This document shows, piece after piece, positions 14,117 through 21,308 of a stretch of 42,481 nt of DNA (positions within the stretch are counted from its first letter, which is position 1; each line of letters starts with the position of its first letter). A program made the position numbers and the translations under genes. The notes beneath the pieces are model-generated. The model was not told where the DNA came from, did no database searches, and saw only the letters and a list, made by a program, of their open reading frames with translations. The stretch lies in contig CAIJKY010000001.1 in NCBI GenBank assembly GCA_903821365.1, positions 1-42,481 on the forward strand. The letters are read 5' to 3'. The DNA comes from an uncultured bacterium (lineage in GTDB: Bacteria; Patescibacteriota; Saccharimonadia; Saccharimonadales; Saccharimonadaceae).

Positions 14117-14566
14117 TCACCTGCGCTTACTAGTTTTCTTTATCCTAAGATTGTAACAATAAATTATTAGCACGATGAACATCAACGAACTAATAACCAT
14201 AGGCGGAATCCATGAGTCACTTTGTTCATAGCCTTTGGCGCAATAACGTTCTGCTCCTGTGCCTTTGCAGCGGTCGGCACCCCATACACGCGCATTGAGT
14301 CCTACTAGTTCAGCTTCGGCTGGAGTGCAGTAAAAATCGTTTGGTCGTGTTAAGAAATTTGGAGCAGTGTATAGTCGGTCGCCTGGAATGGTGTAGCTTC
14401 CACCAAAACCGTTAGCTATAACAGGCATGCCCCCACATTTTACAGAGAAAAAAGAATAGCTTGCATATGGTTGGATAAGGAGGACGCAAACTATAATAAC
14501 CACAAAACCAAGTGAGTATGCAAGCAGGTGATTGATTCGTTGAAATTCGTTATGTTTTGACCGCAT
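14117..14566 (-). CDS. Two-helix membrane protein, 'CGxxPVIA' family, long form
   Basis: 149 aa, unrecognised but clearly paralogous to the next two small genes. N-terminal helix (LAYSLGFVVIIVCVLLI), then the shared motif block: KCGGMPVIANGF, YTIPGD, FYCTPAEAELVG. A Cys-containing insert (CKGTGAERYCAKG) and a second helix (ISSLMFIVLIIYCY) follow. Start ATG 14566 follows TACGAT by 8 nt (leaderless); the upstream in-frame start at 14602 is a TTG. The motif block is predicted outside the cell, between the helices. Confidence 0.7.
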   Translation of the reverse strand: MRSKHNEFQRINHLLAYSLGFVVIIVCVLLIQPYASYSFFSVKCGGMPVIANGFGGSYTIPGDRLYTAPNFLTRPNDFYCTPAEAELVGLNARVWGADRCKGTGAERYCAKGYEQSDSWIPPMVISSLMFIVLIIYCYNLRIKKTSKRR

Positions 14567-14605
14567 ATTACTATCGTACACATATATGAGAAAAATAGAC
14601 AAAAT

Positions 14606-14911
14606 TTATTTTGTCAGAGACCGCTGGAAGCCTGCTGCCCGAGCTTCTTGCTCGGTGCAGTAATAATCATCTGGGTGCGTGAGAATATTTGGGCCGTAAC
14701 CTGAGTCGTTTGACTTGTAGTAAGTGTTTGAAGTGGCAAAGTTATTTGCAATCACTGGCCGCTTTCCACAATGCAAATATGCAATAGGGTAGTAGGCTAT
14801 ACCATTGCCGACGGATGAAACAAGAAGAATGAAGTAACTGGCGACTACAGCTAGGACGGATATGATGATCCATTTTTTGACTTGTTTGTTCTTTTGTTTT
14901 GCTACAGACAT
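14606..14911 (-). CDS. Single-helix membrane protein, 'CGxxPVIA' family
   Basis: 101 aa. A basic start (KQKNKQVKK), one helix (WIIISVLAVVASYFILLVSSV) and the shared block: HCGKRPVIANNF, then NILTHPDDYYCTEQEARAAGF. It lacks the C-terminal helix of its neighbour. TATAAC about 9 nt before the ATG suggests a leaderless mRNA. It is co-oriented with the 14117-14566 gene. Confidence 0.7.
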   Translation of the reverse strand: MSVAKQKNKQVKKWIIISVLAVVASYFILLVSSVGNGIAYYPIAYLHCGKRPVIANNFATSNTYYKSNDSGYGPNILTHPDDYYCTEQEARAAGFQRSLTK

Positions 14912-15045
14912 GCAGATGTTATACCCGTCTAATTTCTAAAATGCTAACTAGAGCCATCTTATGGAAGGTATTATCGCTTAGGCCGAAGGCATACATGCTG
15001 TATTAGCAAAGTGTTATTAAGAAAGCCTTATAGTATAATCGCTCC

Positions 15046-15342
15046 ATGGATAAAAAACTTTTCATCAGAAGATTCAGGTTAAGCGACTGGAAATTTGTCA
15101 TGCTTTACATTATTGCAGTGTATACGCTTTCATTATTCGTCCCATACATATCGCCGTTTACAAGATACCCATTATATATAGCAAGGTGTGGAGGACTTCC
15201 AATTGTCGCCTCTAATTTTGCTGCAGGGTACGACTATCAGTTACCCTCGGATTCTAACTATCAAGTAAATCCATTTACTAACGCTTACTTTTGCACGGAG
15301 CGTGACGCGAAAGCTGCTAATTATCATCATTTTGCACAATAA
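15046..15342 (+). CDS. Single-helix membrane protein, 'CGxxPVIA' family
   Basis: 98 aa. One helix (FVMLYIIAVYTLSLFVPYI) and the shared block: RCGGLPIVASNF, YQLPSDSNY, YFCTERDAKAANY. The two conserved cysteines (CGxxP and [FY]C-T) may form a disulfide. TATAAT lies 6-7 nt before ATG 15046 (leaderless). Divergent from its two paralogues and convergent with the SGNH gene. Confidence 0.7.
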   Translation: MDKKLFIRRFRLSDWKFVMLYIIAVYTLSLFVPYISPFTRYPLYIARCGGLPIVASNFAAGYDYQLPSDSNYQVNPFTNAYFCTERDAKAANYHHFAQ

Positions 15343-15347
15343 AGAAA

Positions 15348-15373
15348 CGCCCTCTCCTAGTTAGGAGAGGGCG
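15348..15373. terminator. Bidirectional terminator between 15342 and 15396
   Basis: CGCCCTCTCCTA/TAGGAGAGGGCG, a near-perfect palindrome between two convergent genes. Confidence 0.7.
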
Positions 15374-15395
15374 CCCTTCGGTCGCCACTGATTTT

Positions 15396-16862
15396 TTACG
15401 GGTTCATTGCAGCCCTCAATTCTTCGCCATAAGCACCCTGTCCATCCGCATTTGGATGAAATGAGTACTCACTCTGTGGATACTCTACATTCGTGAAGTA
15501 GGGCGCTTGTGTACAAAGGCCGTGACCTACGAATGCAGAGTTAGTTCGCGTGAACGCTGGGACTGCGGAGATGCGACTGCCGGGGTTCTCCGCTTTGACC
15601 GCTAGCACTGCGGAGCCAATTGCTGAATTGAGCTTTGATATGACGTCATGCACGGCATCAACTTCCGAGTCGGCTGGCACTTGCAGATTGGAGTTGTCAA
15701 ACGGCGCGCAGGTTGGCTGAGAGGGAGGGCCATACACACCTACAACAGCCGGATATTCCATCACATACAAATGAGCGTTGGGCGCTCTGTCTAGAACTTG
15801 CAGATACAAATTATAGAGCTTTGTAACTAGTCCGTTCTCGATGTTGTAAGTGATGTCCGAATATGCTGGTGATGCCTTGTTGCAGCCATTTACGACATTG
15901 ACTACACACTCTGTCGCAAATTGCTTGAAGCCTACATCGTTGCCTCCAGCTGACAGTGTAACGACATCTGTCAATGTCGAAAGGGCATTGAGCTGTCGCA
16001 CCTCGACCCCGTCAGTAGTCATGTCTCCAGTTTTAGCTCCTGAGCAGGCTACGAACGCCTGCAGGTTCAGCATAGCTGGAGTCATTTCGGATACTAGCTT
16101 GGGGTAAGCCAGCCCACTCCTATGGCACCCGTTTGTATCGCTGGGTGCGATGAACGGAGGCACGCCTTCTCCCGCCGAAAACGAATCCCCCATGGCCACA
16201 TAGTTCAACTTGTGTGGCGCCGCGGCGAACACGGCCGACTTCGGGTAGGCGTACTGCACGTCGGCGTAAATACGGACAAGCCGTATCTGATCACCGTTGT
16301 TGCAATACGTCAGGTAGGGTGTCGGCCCACACACTGCAAGGTAAACACCGCCGTTTGTCAGCTCCACGGTGGAGCCGCCAAACTTGTCGATGTCGCCATT
16401 GCTCTCGGTGGTGTTGGTTGCGGTCGTATACAAAATCGTGCGAGCACCGCTCGCGCCGATCTTGCTGACGATCACGTTGCGATCTTGCGTTCCACTTTGC
16501 GTGCCGATCGCCATGACAACGGTATTGCCATCTGCATCGACGACCGGGGCGAACGTCCTCAGGTTGGAATATCCTGCGACCTGGTTGAGGTCGACCCCGC
16601 CATTGGGGTAGGTTTGTGCGCCAGAGCCATCGAAATGAAGCAGCGAGTCGTCGTAGGCGTTCGAGCTACCGCCAAGGCCTCCGATCAAAGTAACGCCGCC
16701 ATCGGGCGACGCTGCCATGCCGTTGGTCTTGAACGTGCAGTCATCGATCGGCAGTCTGCGCAGATTGACGAGGTCGTCTTGCGTGACAATCTCGCTTTCG
16801 CCCGTGCAGGTCTGGCCGTTGGTGGTGGACGGTGCACTGTCCGGCACCAACTGAGCGTACAC
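15396..16862 (-). CDS. SGNH/GDSL hydrolase part of a TGA-interrupted secreted protein
   Basis: 488 codons, continuing the frame of the 16863-17699 reading frame after one TGA. The first ~210 residues look like further beta-propeller-type repeats (GVTLIGGLGGSSNAYDD, VVDADGNTVVMAIGT). The rest is an SGNH hydrolase: block I VAMGDSFSAGEG with the catalytic Ser, the block III-like SAGGNDVGF, and C-terminal SFHPNADGQG with the His. Such enzymes are secreted esterases or lipases, and six or more Cys suit an extracellular location. It begins GTG with no SD, so independent initiation is unlikely. It may depend on readthrough or be a remnant. Confidence 0.75.
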   Translation of the reverse strand: MYAQLVPDSAPSTTNGQTCTGESEIVTQDDLVNLRRLPIDDCTFKTNGMAASPDGGVTLIGGLGGSSNAYDDSLLHFDGSGAQTYPNGGVDLNQVAGYSNLRTFAPVVDADGNTVVMAIGTQSGTQDRNVIVSKIGASGARTILYTTATNTTESNGDIDKFGGSTVELTNGGVYLAVCGPTPYLTYCNNGDQIRLVRIYADVQYAYPKSAVFAAAPHKLNYVAMGDSFSAGEGVPPFIAPSDTNGCHRSGLAYPKLVSEMTPAMLNLQAFVACSGAKTGDMTTDGVEVRQLNALSTLTDVVTLSAGGNDVGFKQFATECVVNVVNGCNKASPAYSDITYNIENGLVTKLYNLYLQVLDRAPNAHLYVMEYPAVVGVYGPPSQPTCAPFDNSNLQVPADSEVDAVHDVISKLNSAIGSAVLAVKAENPGSRISAVPAFTRTNSAFVGHGLCTQAPYFTNVEYPQSEYSFHPNADGQGAYGEELRAAMNP

Positions 16863-17699
16863 TCATCCGGTGGACGTGCCTACAGCATTGATGATCTGCT
16901 GCGGCTGGCCACCTGTGACAGTGCTCAGATTGTGTGTCTTGCTCGCCACCAGTGTGCCACTGTTGTCGGCAAACTTTACCGTCGTTCCGTCGAGAACAGC
17001 GACACCGTCGACTGCGGGGAAAATGTGCGCGTACTGCACGCCTTGACCAGCTTGTGGTGCGTCAAGGCGTGTGTAGTGTTTCTCCGCGCCCGTTGCGGTG
17101 TTGATTGCAACCAGCCTTCGGTATGGCGTACCGCACTGAGCTGGCTCGGTGGCGACGACGTACAGCGTGTTGTCGTAGCCGAGGGTAGGGTAATAGATCT
17201 CCCCATCACCTTGACCCGACCCGTCGACAGCGGGTTCGTAGGTGATTGTACTTTCACACCCTGAAACCCGCTTGATCCACAGACGCTCGCCGTTCTTGAA
17301 CGCTGCGAGCTGCGTGCTGATACTCGATCCACCGTTGGTGAACTGATGCAGCACGGCGTACAAAGTGCCATCGGTTCCTGTTGTCATGCTCGCCAAATCG
17401 CAGGTGGCAGGAAACAGGTCACCGTAGTTCTGGCGCTTTGCTGCACCGGCAATGTAGCCGTTCGACAACATCGTCTGTGCATAGGTGCTTGTGTTCGCCG
17501 TGGAATCGCAATACGATCCGGTAACACTGCCGTCGCCGTTGGCATGCAGATACTGCGGCAAGAATGTGCCAATTGATGACACGATTGGTTGTTGTACGGG
17601 TGGATCTGCCAGTGCAGGTGTTGCGGTCGGCAGGGCCAGCAGTGAGGCGCTGAGTCCTGTAGCTGCTGCGACGAGCAACAGCTTTTTGTGTAGTCTCAC
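16863..17699 (-). CDS. Secreted beta-propeller-like N-terminal part of the SGNH protein
   Basis: 278 aa ending at an in-frame TGA. A classical signal peptide is visible: basic RLHKK, hydrophobic LLLVAAATGLSASLLALP, cleavage near ALA-DPP. PQQ/propeller-like repeats follow (TDGTLYAVLHQF, YDNTLYVVATEP, RRLVAINTATGAEKHY). Start GTG 17699 has GGGAG about 5 nt upstream. The leader contains a CTCGCC/GGCGAG hairpin. GC-rich class 2 composition. Joined across the TGA, the whole would be about 767 residues. Confidence 0.75.
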   Translation of the reverse strand: MRLHKKLLLVAAATGLSASLLALPTATPALADPPVQQPIVSSIGTFLPQYLHANGDGSVTGSYCDSTANTSTYAQTMLSNGYIAGAAKRQNYGDLFPATCDLASMTTGTDGTLYAVLHQFTNGGSSISTQLAAFKNGERLWIKRVSGCESTITYEPAVDGSGQGDGEIYYPTLGYDNTLYVVATEPAQCGTPYRRLVAINTATGAEKHYTRLDAPQAGQGVQYAHIFPAVDGVAVLDGTTVKFADNSGTLVASKTHNLSTVTGGQPQQIINAVGTSTG

Positions 17700-17878
17700 G
17701 ATTCTCCCAGGTAGGGTGGCGTACTCAATTGTTAACGTGCGCCTCGCCGTGAAGGCGAGACCAGTTGCTCAAGCGTGCGACCGAAGAGCTTTTTTACTAT
17801 AGCATTTGAGCTTTGAGAGGCGTGCAATTATCACCCATTGAATTAATATTTAGTTAATTTTTGATATAGACTAATCCT

Positions 17879-19039
17879 ATGCGTTTCTTCCACCCATTCG
17901 CCACCAAGCTAAAATCTTTAGAAAAAGATTTTGCCGTATTCAACACCATTTCGTTGTCGCGTGCGGCGATGTTGCATAATTTCGACTTTTTTAGCGGCCT
18001 GCTGCCATCTGGCAATGTTATCCCAGTGCTTAAATCAAACGCCTATGGCCATGGCATCGAGCAAATCGCCACAATTTTAAAAGATAGGCGGCCACCGTAT
18101 ATCGCCGTCGATGGTTACTACGAGGCGCTGCGCGTGCGGCGCGTATCAAAGCAGCCGGTTTTGATAATGGGGGCTATCGATCCGACTAATTTTGCGCGTA
18201 TCCATCTGCAAAATTATGCTTTTGTCGTGCACGATCTTGCGACTATTGCTGCTATGGCGGCTAGTGGCAAGCAGTATGTCGTACATATTGAGATTGAGAC
18301 GGGTATGCATCGTCACGGTGTTGGTCGCCAAGAATTGCCGGCTTTTTTGGAACAGTTAAAGCTGTATAAAAATGTCGAGGTTGAAGGGGTAATGACCCAT
18401 CTTGCCGATGCCGATAACCCTGCATCGACTGCCCATGTCGAACTGCAAACTCAGCGCTTTGATGACGCCGTTGAACTTGTCCGACGGCATGGTTTTGCAC
18501 CGCGCTACATCCATATCGCGCAATCTGCTGGCAGTGTTAAGGTGCATTCACGGTATGCTAATACGCTGCGCGTTGGTATTGCTCTGTATGGCGTGTCGCC
18601 GCTTGAACCACAGGATGGCGCCGCATCGCAGTTGCAAACTCTTCGGCCAGTTCTAACCCTCACGAGTACTATAACGAAAATCATGACTGTCTCCGCTGGC
18701 GAAAGCGTTAGCTACGGGCGTACTTTTACGGCCACGCGCAATACGCAGATTGCTGTACTGCCACTTGGCTATTATGAAGGGCTGCCACGTAGTTTGAGCA
18801 ACAGCGGCCACGTAACAGTAAAAGATGCGCTTGCGCCAATTGCGGGTCGTGTTTGTATGAATCATACAATGATTGATGTCACCGATAGTGCCGTAGAAGT
18901 GGGTGATAGGGTGACGGTTATTAGTGCTGACACCACAAGTCTGCAAAGTGTTCAGCACATTTGCGAAACGAACAAATTATTTAATTACAGCTTGCTGGTT
19001 GGGCTGAACCAGAATATTCGTCGCCAAGTTGTTGATTAG
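17879..19039 (+). CDS. alr: Alanine racemase
   Basis: 386 aa, PLP-dependent L-Ala/D-Ala interconversion for peptidoglycan. The PLP lysine motif is VLKSNAYGHG near residue 49. The catalytic tyrosine motif is SVSYGRTF near residue 280, with GRVCMNHTMID in place of the usual GRVSMDQ. Length is typical. TAGACT lies 8 nt before the ATG and there is no SD, so it is probably leaderless. With uppP it implies that the cell builds or remodels its own wall. Confidence 0.93.
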   Translation: MRFFHPFATKLKSLEKDFAVFNTISLSRAAMLHNFDFFSGLLPSGNVIPVLKSNAYGHGIEQIATILKDRRPPYIAVDGYYEALRVRRVSKQPVLIMGAIDPTNFARIHLQNYAFVVHDLATIAAMAASGKQYVVHIEIETGMHRHGVGRQELPAFLEQLKLYKNVEVEGVMTHLADADNPASTAHVELQTQRFDDAVELVRRHGFAPRYIHIAQSAGSVKVHSRYANTLRVGIALYGVSPLEPQDGAASQLQTLRPVLTLTSTITKIMTVSAGESVSYGRTFTATRNTQIAVLPLGYYEGLPRSLSNSGHVTVKDALAPIAGRVCMNHTMIDVTDSAVEVGDRVTVISADTTSLQSVQHICETNKLFNYSLLVGLNQNIRRQVVD

Positions 19040-19067
19040 TTGCAAAAAACGGCAATAGTGATATGAT
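19040..19067 (+). promoter_or_regulatory. Promoter of the 19119-19697 gene
   Basis: TTGCAA (19040-19045), 16-bp spacer, TATGAT (19062-19067). The leader starts with hairpin CGCCGCAG/CTGCGGCG (19077-19097). Confidence 0.6.
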
Positions 19068-19118
19068 AGCCACACCCGCCGCAGAACTACTGCGGCGCTG
19101 ATCGTATCAGGGGTGAGA

Positions 19119-19697
19119 ATGACCAAGTTGTTGGATGTTTCCCTCTTGCCGTTCGAGCAGAAGTATGCGCTCAATGGCCAGACGCTGGGCCTGTCTCGGG
19201 TGATCGAGGCGGTGCAGTCTGCTGTCTGGCGGCTCAGTATCACCGAGCCACCATTGGTGGAGAAGAACATGAGCTTCGGCTTCGCCATGGGCGACCCGAA
19301 GTTCACCAAGCGGCAGCGCGCCAACGCTGCGGTTTGGGATGTCCCCGAGAATCTGGCTTGGCTGGTCGGCGGCTGGGGCGCTCAGCGCGATCGCTACGTC
19401 GCCAACGCCGTGCGTAAGCTGCGACCGGCCTGCCGGACGGGTAAGTCGACGCTCGACTTAAGCTTGAACGACCGAGAGTTGTTCTTGGACGAGGTTGAGT
19501 CCGAGTGCGAGCCTGGCCAGTACCCCTGGGGCGACTACCCTTGGGGTGGCGCAACTTGGGTTGACTTCTGGGGCAACCCCGTTCCGGTGGCAGTCGGCTG
19601 TCTGAGCGAAGAGGAAGGCCCGGCGCTGGCTGCTCTCATCGGCTCGCTGATCGCTTCCGAGCTGCACAAGGCGCGCAAGCACCTGATCCCAGGGTAG
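19119..19697 (+). CDS. GC-rich hypothetical protein with Trp/Gly repeats
   Basis: 192 aa, unrecognised, no clear membrane helix. An Arg-rich middle is followed by an aromatic Gly-rich stretch (YPWGDYPWGGATWVDFWG) and a hydrophobic C-terminal helix (ALAALIGSLIASELHKA). The start is ATG 19119 behind AGGGGTGAG; GTG 19113 is an alternative. The 5' leader hairpin, SD and 14-bp terminator mark it as class 2. Confidence 0.6.
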   Translation: MTKLLDVSLLPFEQKYALNGQTLGLSRVIEAVQSAVWRLSITEPPLVEKNMSFGFAMGDPKFTKRQRANAAVWDVPENLAWLVGGWGAQRDRYVANAVRKLRPACRTGKSTLDLSLNDRELFLDEVESECEPGQYPWGDYPWGGATWVDFWGNPVPVAVGCLSEEEGPALAALIGSLIASELHKARKHLIPG

Positions 19698-19715
19698 CCA
19701 AGCTCACCCCGACAG

Positions 19716-19775
19716 GCCGTCACCGGGCAAAGTGACGGCAACTCTGCCCGGCTCCATGTATGGGGCTGGGCAGAG
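19716..19775 (+). terminator. Double hairpin / possible pseudoknot terminator
   Basis: Hairpin 1 is GCCGTCAC/GTGACGGC with loop CGGGCAAA. Hairpin 2 is a 14-bp stem starting CTCTGCCCGG. The loop CGGGCA is complementary to TGCCCG (19745-19750) in hairpin 2, allowing a kissing or pseudoknot alternative. Confidence 0.6.
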
Positions 19776-19796
19776 ACTACCACTAGTACTTTCAAA

Positions 19797-19849
19797 CTGA
19801 CTCCGCAGGTGTGTGCCTGCGCTGATGAGCTGGAAACGGCGAAAGTCAG
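19797..19849 (+). ncRNA. Type III hammerhead ribozyme in the 5' leader of the 19873-20412 gene
   Basis: All catalytic parts of a hammerhead are present in order. Stem III strand CTGAC (19797-19801), cleavage triplet CUC with scission expected after C19803, stem I CGCAGG/CCTGCG (19804-19809 with 19816-19821) around loop TGTGTG. The core CTGATGA (19822-19828), stem II GCTG-GAAA-CGGC (19829-19840), the core GAAA (19841-19844), then GTCAG (19845-19849) closes stem III. A19844 pairs with T19802 as required. The open end is stem III, hence type III. It ends 12 nt before the SD GAGGAG. Confidence 0.85.
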
Positions 19850-19872
19850 AGTGCTCAACAGAGGAGTATGCC

Positions 19873-20412
19873 ATGACAACGTACACCTACAATGGGGTTG
19901 CCGTCCGAATCTTTCACGATTCGGACGTTGCGACTGACATGCGCACGCATGGGCGATACCATGAGCTCGTGCAGCAGGTCATCGACGAAGTCGAACCATG
20001 GGAGGGCAGCAAGGGTCACAGAAAGACCATTCGATTCCAGGGACTGGATATTCAGCCCGATGTGATACGTGTTCAGCCTGGTACGCAGTTGCTATGGGGA
20101 GTGCATATTGCTCACCGAGCCAATAATCCTGGGCTGTCGCCATTCACTCATCTGTCTGCGCATCCATCTGAAGTCGGCTACATTACGGTGCAGCTGGCAG
20201 GTCCATCCGACCGACCGTATTTGGCGCGTGCTCACGGGGGCGTGTACGTGTCCCCACTTCCCTGGATGGCGCGAAAGGCCAATGTAGAGCAAAGTTGCCG
20301 ATACTGGCGGACGCATGCCTATCGTTGCAAGCCTGGCGACTCTGGAGAGCCGAGTAACATGCAGCCGAATACATTAACTATGGAGCCGCCTGACTGGTTC
20401 ATCGTGCCGTGA
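19873..20412 (+). CDS. GC-rich hypothetical protein with hammerhead-processed leader
   Basis: 179 aa, unrecognised. A beta-rich soluble protein (TTYTYNGVAVRIFHDS, TIRFQGLDIQPDVIRVQPG, GYITVQLAG) with many His and Pro, no membrane helix. The start is ATG 19873 with GAGGAG 6 nt upstream; the longer frame from 19813 begins inside the hammerhead ribozyme. Self-cleavage would leave an mRNA that starts at 19804 with two stable hairpins and a short leader. It has its own GC-rich terminator. Confidence 0.65.
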   Translation: MTTYTYNGVAVRIFHDSDVATDMRTHGRYHELVQQVIDEVEPWEGSKGHRKTIRFQGLDIQPDVIRVQPGTQLLWGVHIAHRANNPGLSPFTHLSAHPSEVGYITVQLAGPSDRPYLARAHGGVYVSPLPWMARKANVEQSCRYWRTHAYRCKPGDSGEPSNMQPNTLTMEPPDWFIVP

Positions 20413-20447
20413 TGCACACACCCGCCAAACCGTCGCCAGCCGACGGC

Positions 20448-20478
20448 GCCCCGACCGAGCATAGATCTCGGTCGGGGC
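20448..20478 (+). terminator. Terminator of the 19873-20412 gene
   Basis: GCCCCGACCGAG/CTCGGTCGGGGC, a perfect 12-bp stem. A smaller hairpin CGTCG/CGACG precedes it. Confidence 0.75.
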
Positions 20479-20497
20479 AGAGAAGACTCTTCGATTA

Positions 20498-20526
20498 TTG
20501 ACTTATAACAAATATTATTGTACGGT
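20498..20526 (+). promoter_or_regulatory. Promoter of the 20706-21112 operon
   Basis: TTGACT (20498-20503), 17-bp spacer TATAACAAATATTATTG, -10 TACGGT (20521-20526). Confidence 0.6.
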
Positions 20527-20532
20527 GGCAAA

Positions 20533-20705
20533 GATCGTTTTTATGGCGTACTATGTATGCGAAACGAACACCTTACCAAGCAAACTTACATAGATATAGC
20601 TGCGCTACGTGCTGCTCGCTGAATACATATAGAGTGTACTGAGCGAGCATCATGTGGGAAACTTGGCACATTCGTGCTGAGCTCGTGATGAGAAGGCGGC
20701 AACTA
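20533..20705 (+). other. Long structured 5' leader of the 20706-21112 operon
   Basis: About 170 nt between promoter and start. It contains stem CTATGTA/TACATAG (about 20551-20593), stem TGCTCGCT/AGCGAGCA (20613-20620 with 20642-20649), and the left arm of a 15-bp inverted repeat (20576-20590). No known riboswitch is recognised. Confidence 0.45.
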
Positions 20706-20873
20706 ATGATTGTGTGCAATGGCGAATTCGAAGCCCTTGTCGGGCAGCTGACTTGCGAGGTCACGGCAGGTGACTGGGTGGAGCAGCTGCCCCAAGTGGA
20801 GGCTGACGCTCTGGCCTCGTTCGGCGACGCGTTCACGCTGTGCGGAGCAGTCAGTTCGACGACAGGGAGATGA
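20706..20873 (+). CDS. 55-aa hypothetical protein, first gene of a pair
   Basis: 55 aa, unrecognised. A compact acidic protein with three Cys (MIVCNGE, LTCEV, TLCGA). The start is set at ATG 20706 because AAGGCGG lies 6-7 nt upstream; ATG 20652 in the same frame abuts a hairpin and has no clear SD. It ends ATGA-overlapping the next gene, so the pair is translationally coupled. Confidence 0.5.
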   Translation: MIVCNGEFEALVGQLTCEVTAGDWVEQLPQVEADALASFGDAFTLCGAVSSTTGR

Positions 20874-21112
20874 GCGTTGAGCTGAGGCTCGATCTGACAG
20901 TCGGCATGGACGCTGGGGCAGCCTGGGGGATTCTTGACCAGTACGCGGGAGCCATCCATGGTCGCCTGGTGTCTACGTCTTTGAACGACGAAGAGAAGAT
21001 GACCCTGAGGATCGCCGAAGAAGAGGGCAAGCGACGAGCCAAGACGCTGTTCTTGACTCTCGGCGACCTTCACGGCCTGTTCCGGCCCGAAGGCCAAGAC
21101 CCGGTCGGCTGA
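20870..21112 (+). CDS. 80-aa hypothetical protein, second gene of the pair
   Basis: 80 aa, unrecognised. Alpha/beta with a helical centre (DAGAAWGILDQYAGAIHG) and a charged helix (EEKMTLRIAEEEGKRRAK). It starts within ATGA at the stop of the 20706 gene, with GGGAG directly upstream. Followed by an 11-bp terminator and by the right arm of the inverted repeat. Confidence 0.55.
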   Translation: MSVELRLDLTVGMDAGAAWGILDQYAGAIHGRLVSTSLNDEEKMTLRIAEEEGKRRAKTLFLTLGDLHGLFRPEGQDPVG

Positions 21113-21126
21113 CCGTTCATCTCTTC

Positions 21127-21160
21127 AGGGGCACACCGGCTGGTGAGCTGGTGTGCCCCT
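21127..21160 (+). terminator. Terminator of the 20706-21112 pair
   Basis: AGGGGCACACC/GGTGTGCCCCT, a perfect 11-bp stem. Confidence 0.75.
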
Positions 21161-21213
21161 CGGCCTTATCTCATGTGTAAGTTTGCTTGGGCATACATCG
21201 AACTAATATATGC

Positions 21214-21234
21214 ACAGCCATCACGGCTGTTTTT
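21214..21234 (+). terminator. Second, intrinsic terminator
   Basis: ACAGCC-ATCAC-GGCTGT followed by TTTT, directly overlapping the -35 of the next promoter. Confidence 0.7.
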
Positions 21235-21261
21235 GCTTTAACGATCTTTTTAGTATATGAT
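21233..21261 (+). promoter_or_regulatory. Promoter of the 21309-22277 gene
   Basis: TTGCTT (21233-21238), 17-bp spacer, TATGAT (21256-21261). The leader carries a TGCCGAA-C-TTCGGCA hairpin. Confidence 0.65.
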
Positions 21262-21308
21262 ACGCCCCATGCCGAACTTCGGCACGCACACAACACGAGG
21301 AGTATCAC

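Larger units (their letters stand above)
20576..21190. repeat. 15-bp inverted repeats bounding a two-gene unit
   Basis: CCAAGCAAACTTACA (20576-20590) and its exact reverse complement TGTAAGTTTGCTTGG (21176-21190) flank both small genes and their terminator. Confidence 0.6.

Noticed and set aside
16863-16865. TGA read as glycine (genetic code 25) in the SGNH gene
   Set aside because: Other genes in the window use TGA as a proper terminal stop (13227, 14074, 30055, 30449), so a genome-wide recoding is unlikely; only the single site is odd.
16122-17264. 380-aa plus-strand open frame
   Set aside because: Shadow of the GC-rich SGNH gene on the opposite strand: low-complexity, Arg/Cys-rich translation with no promoter or SD, while the minus strand has a signal peptide and enzyme motifs.
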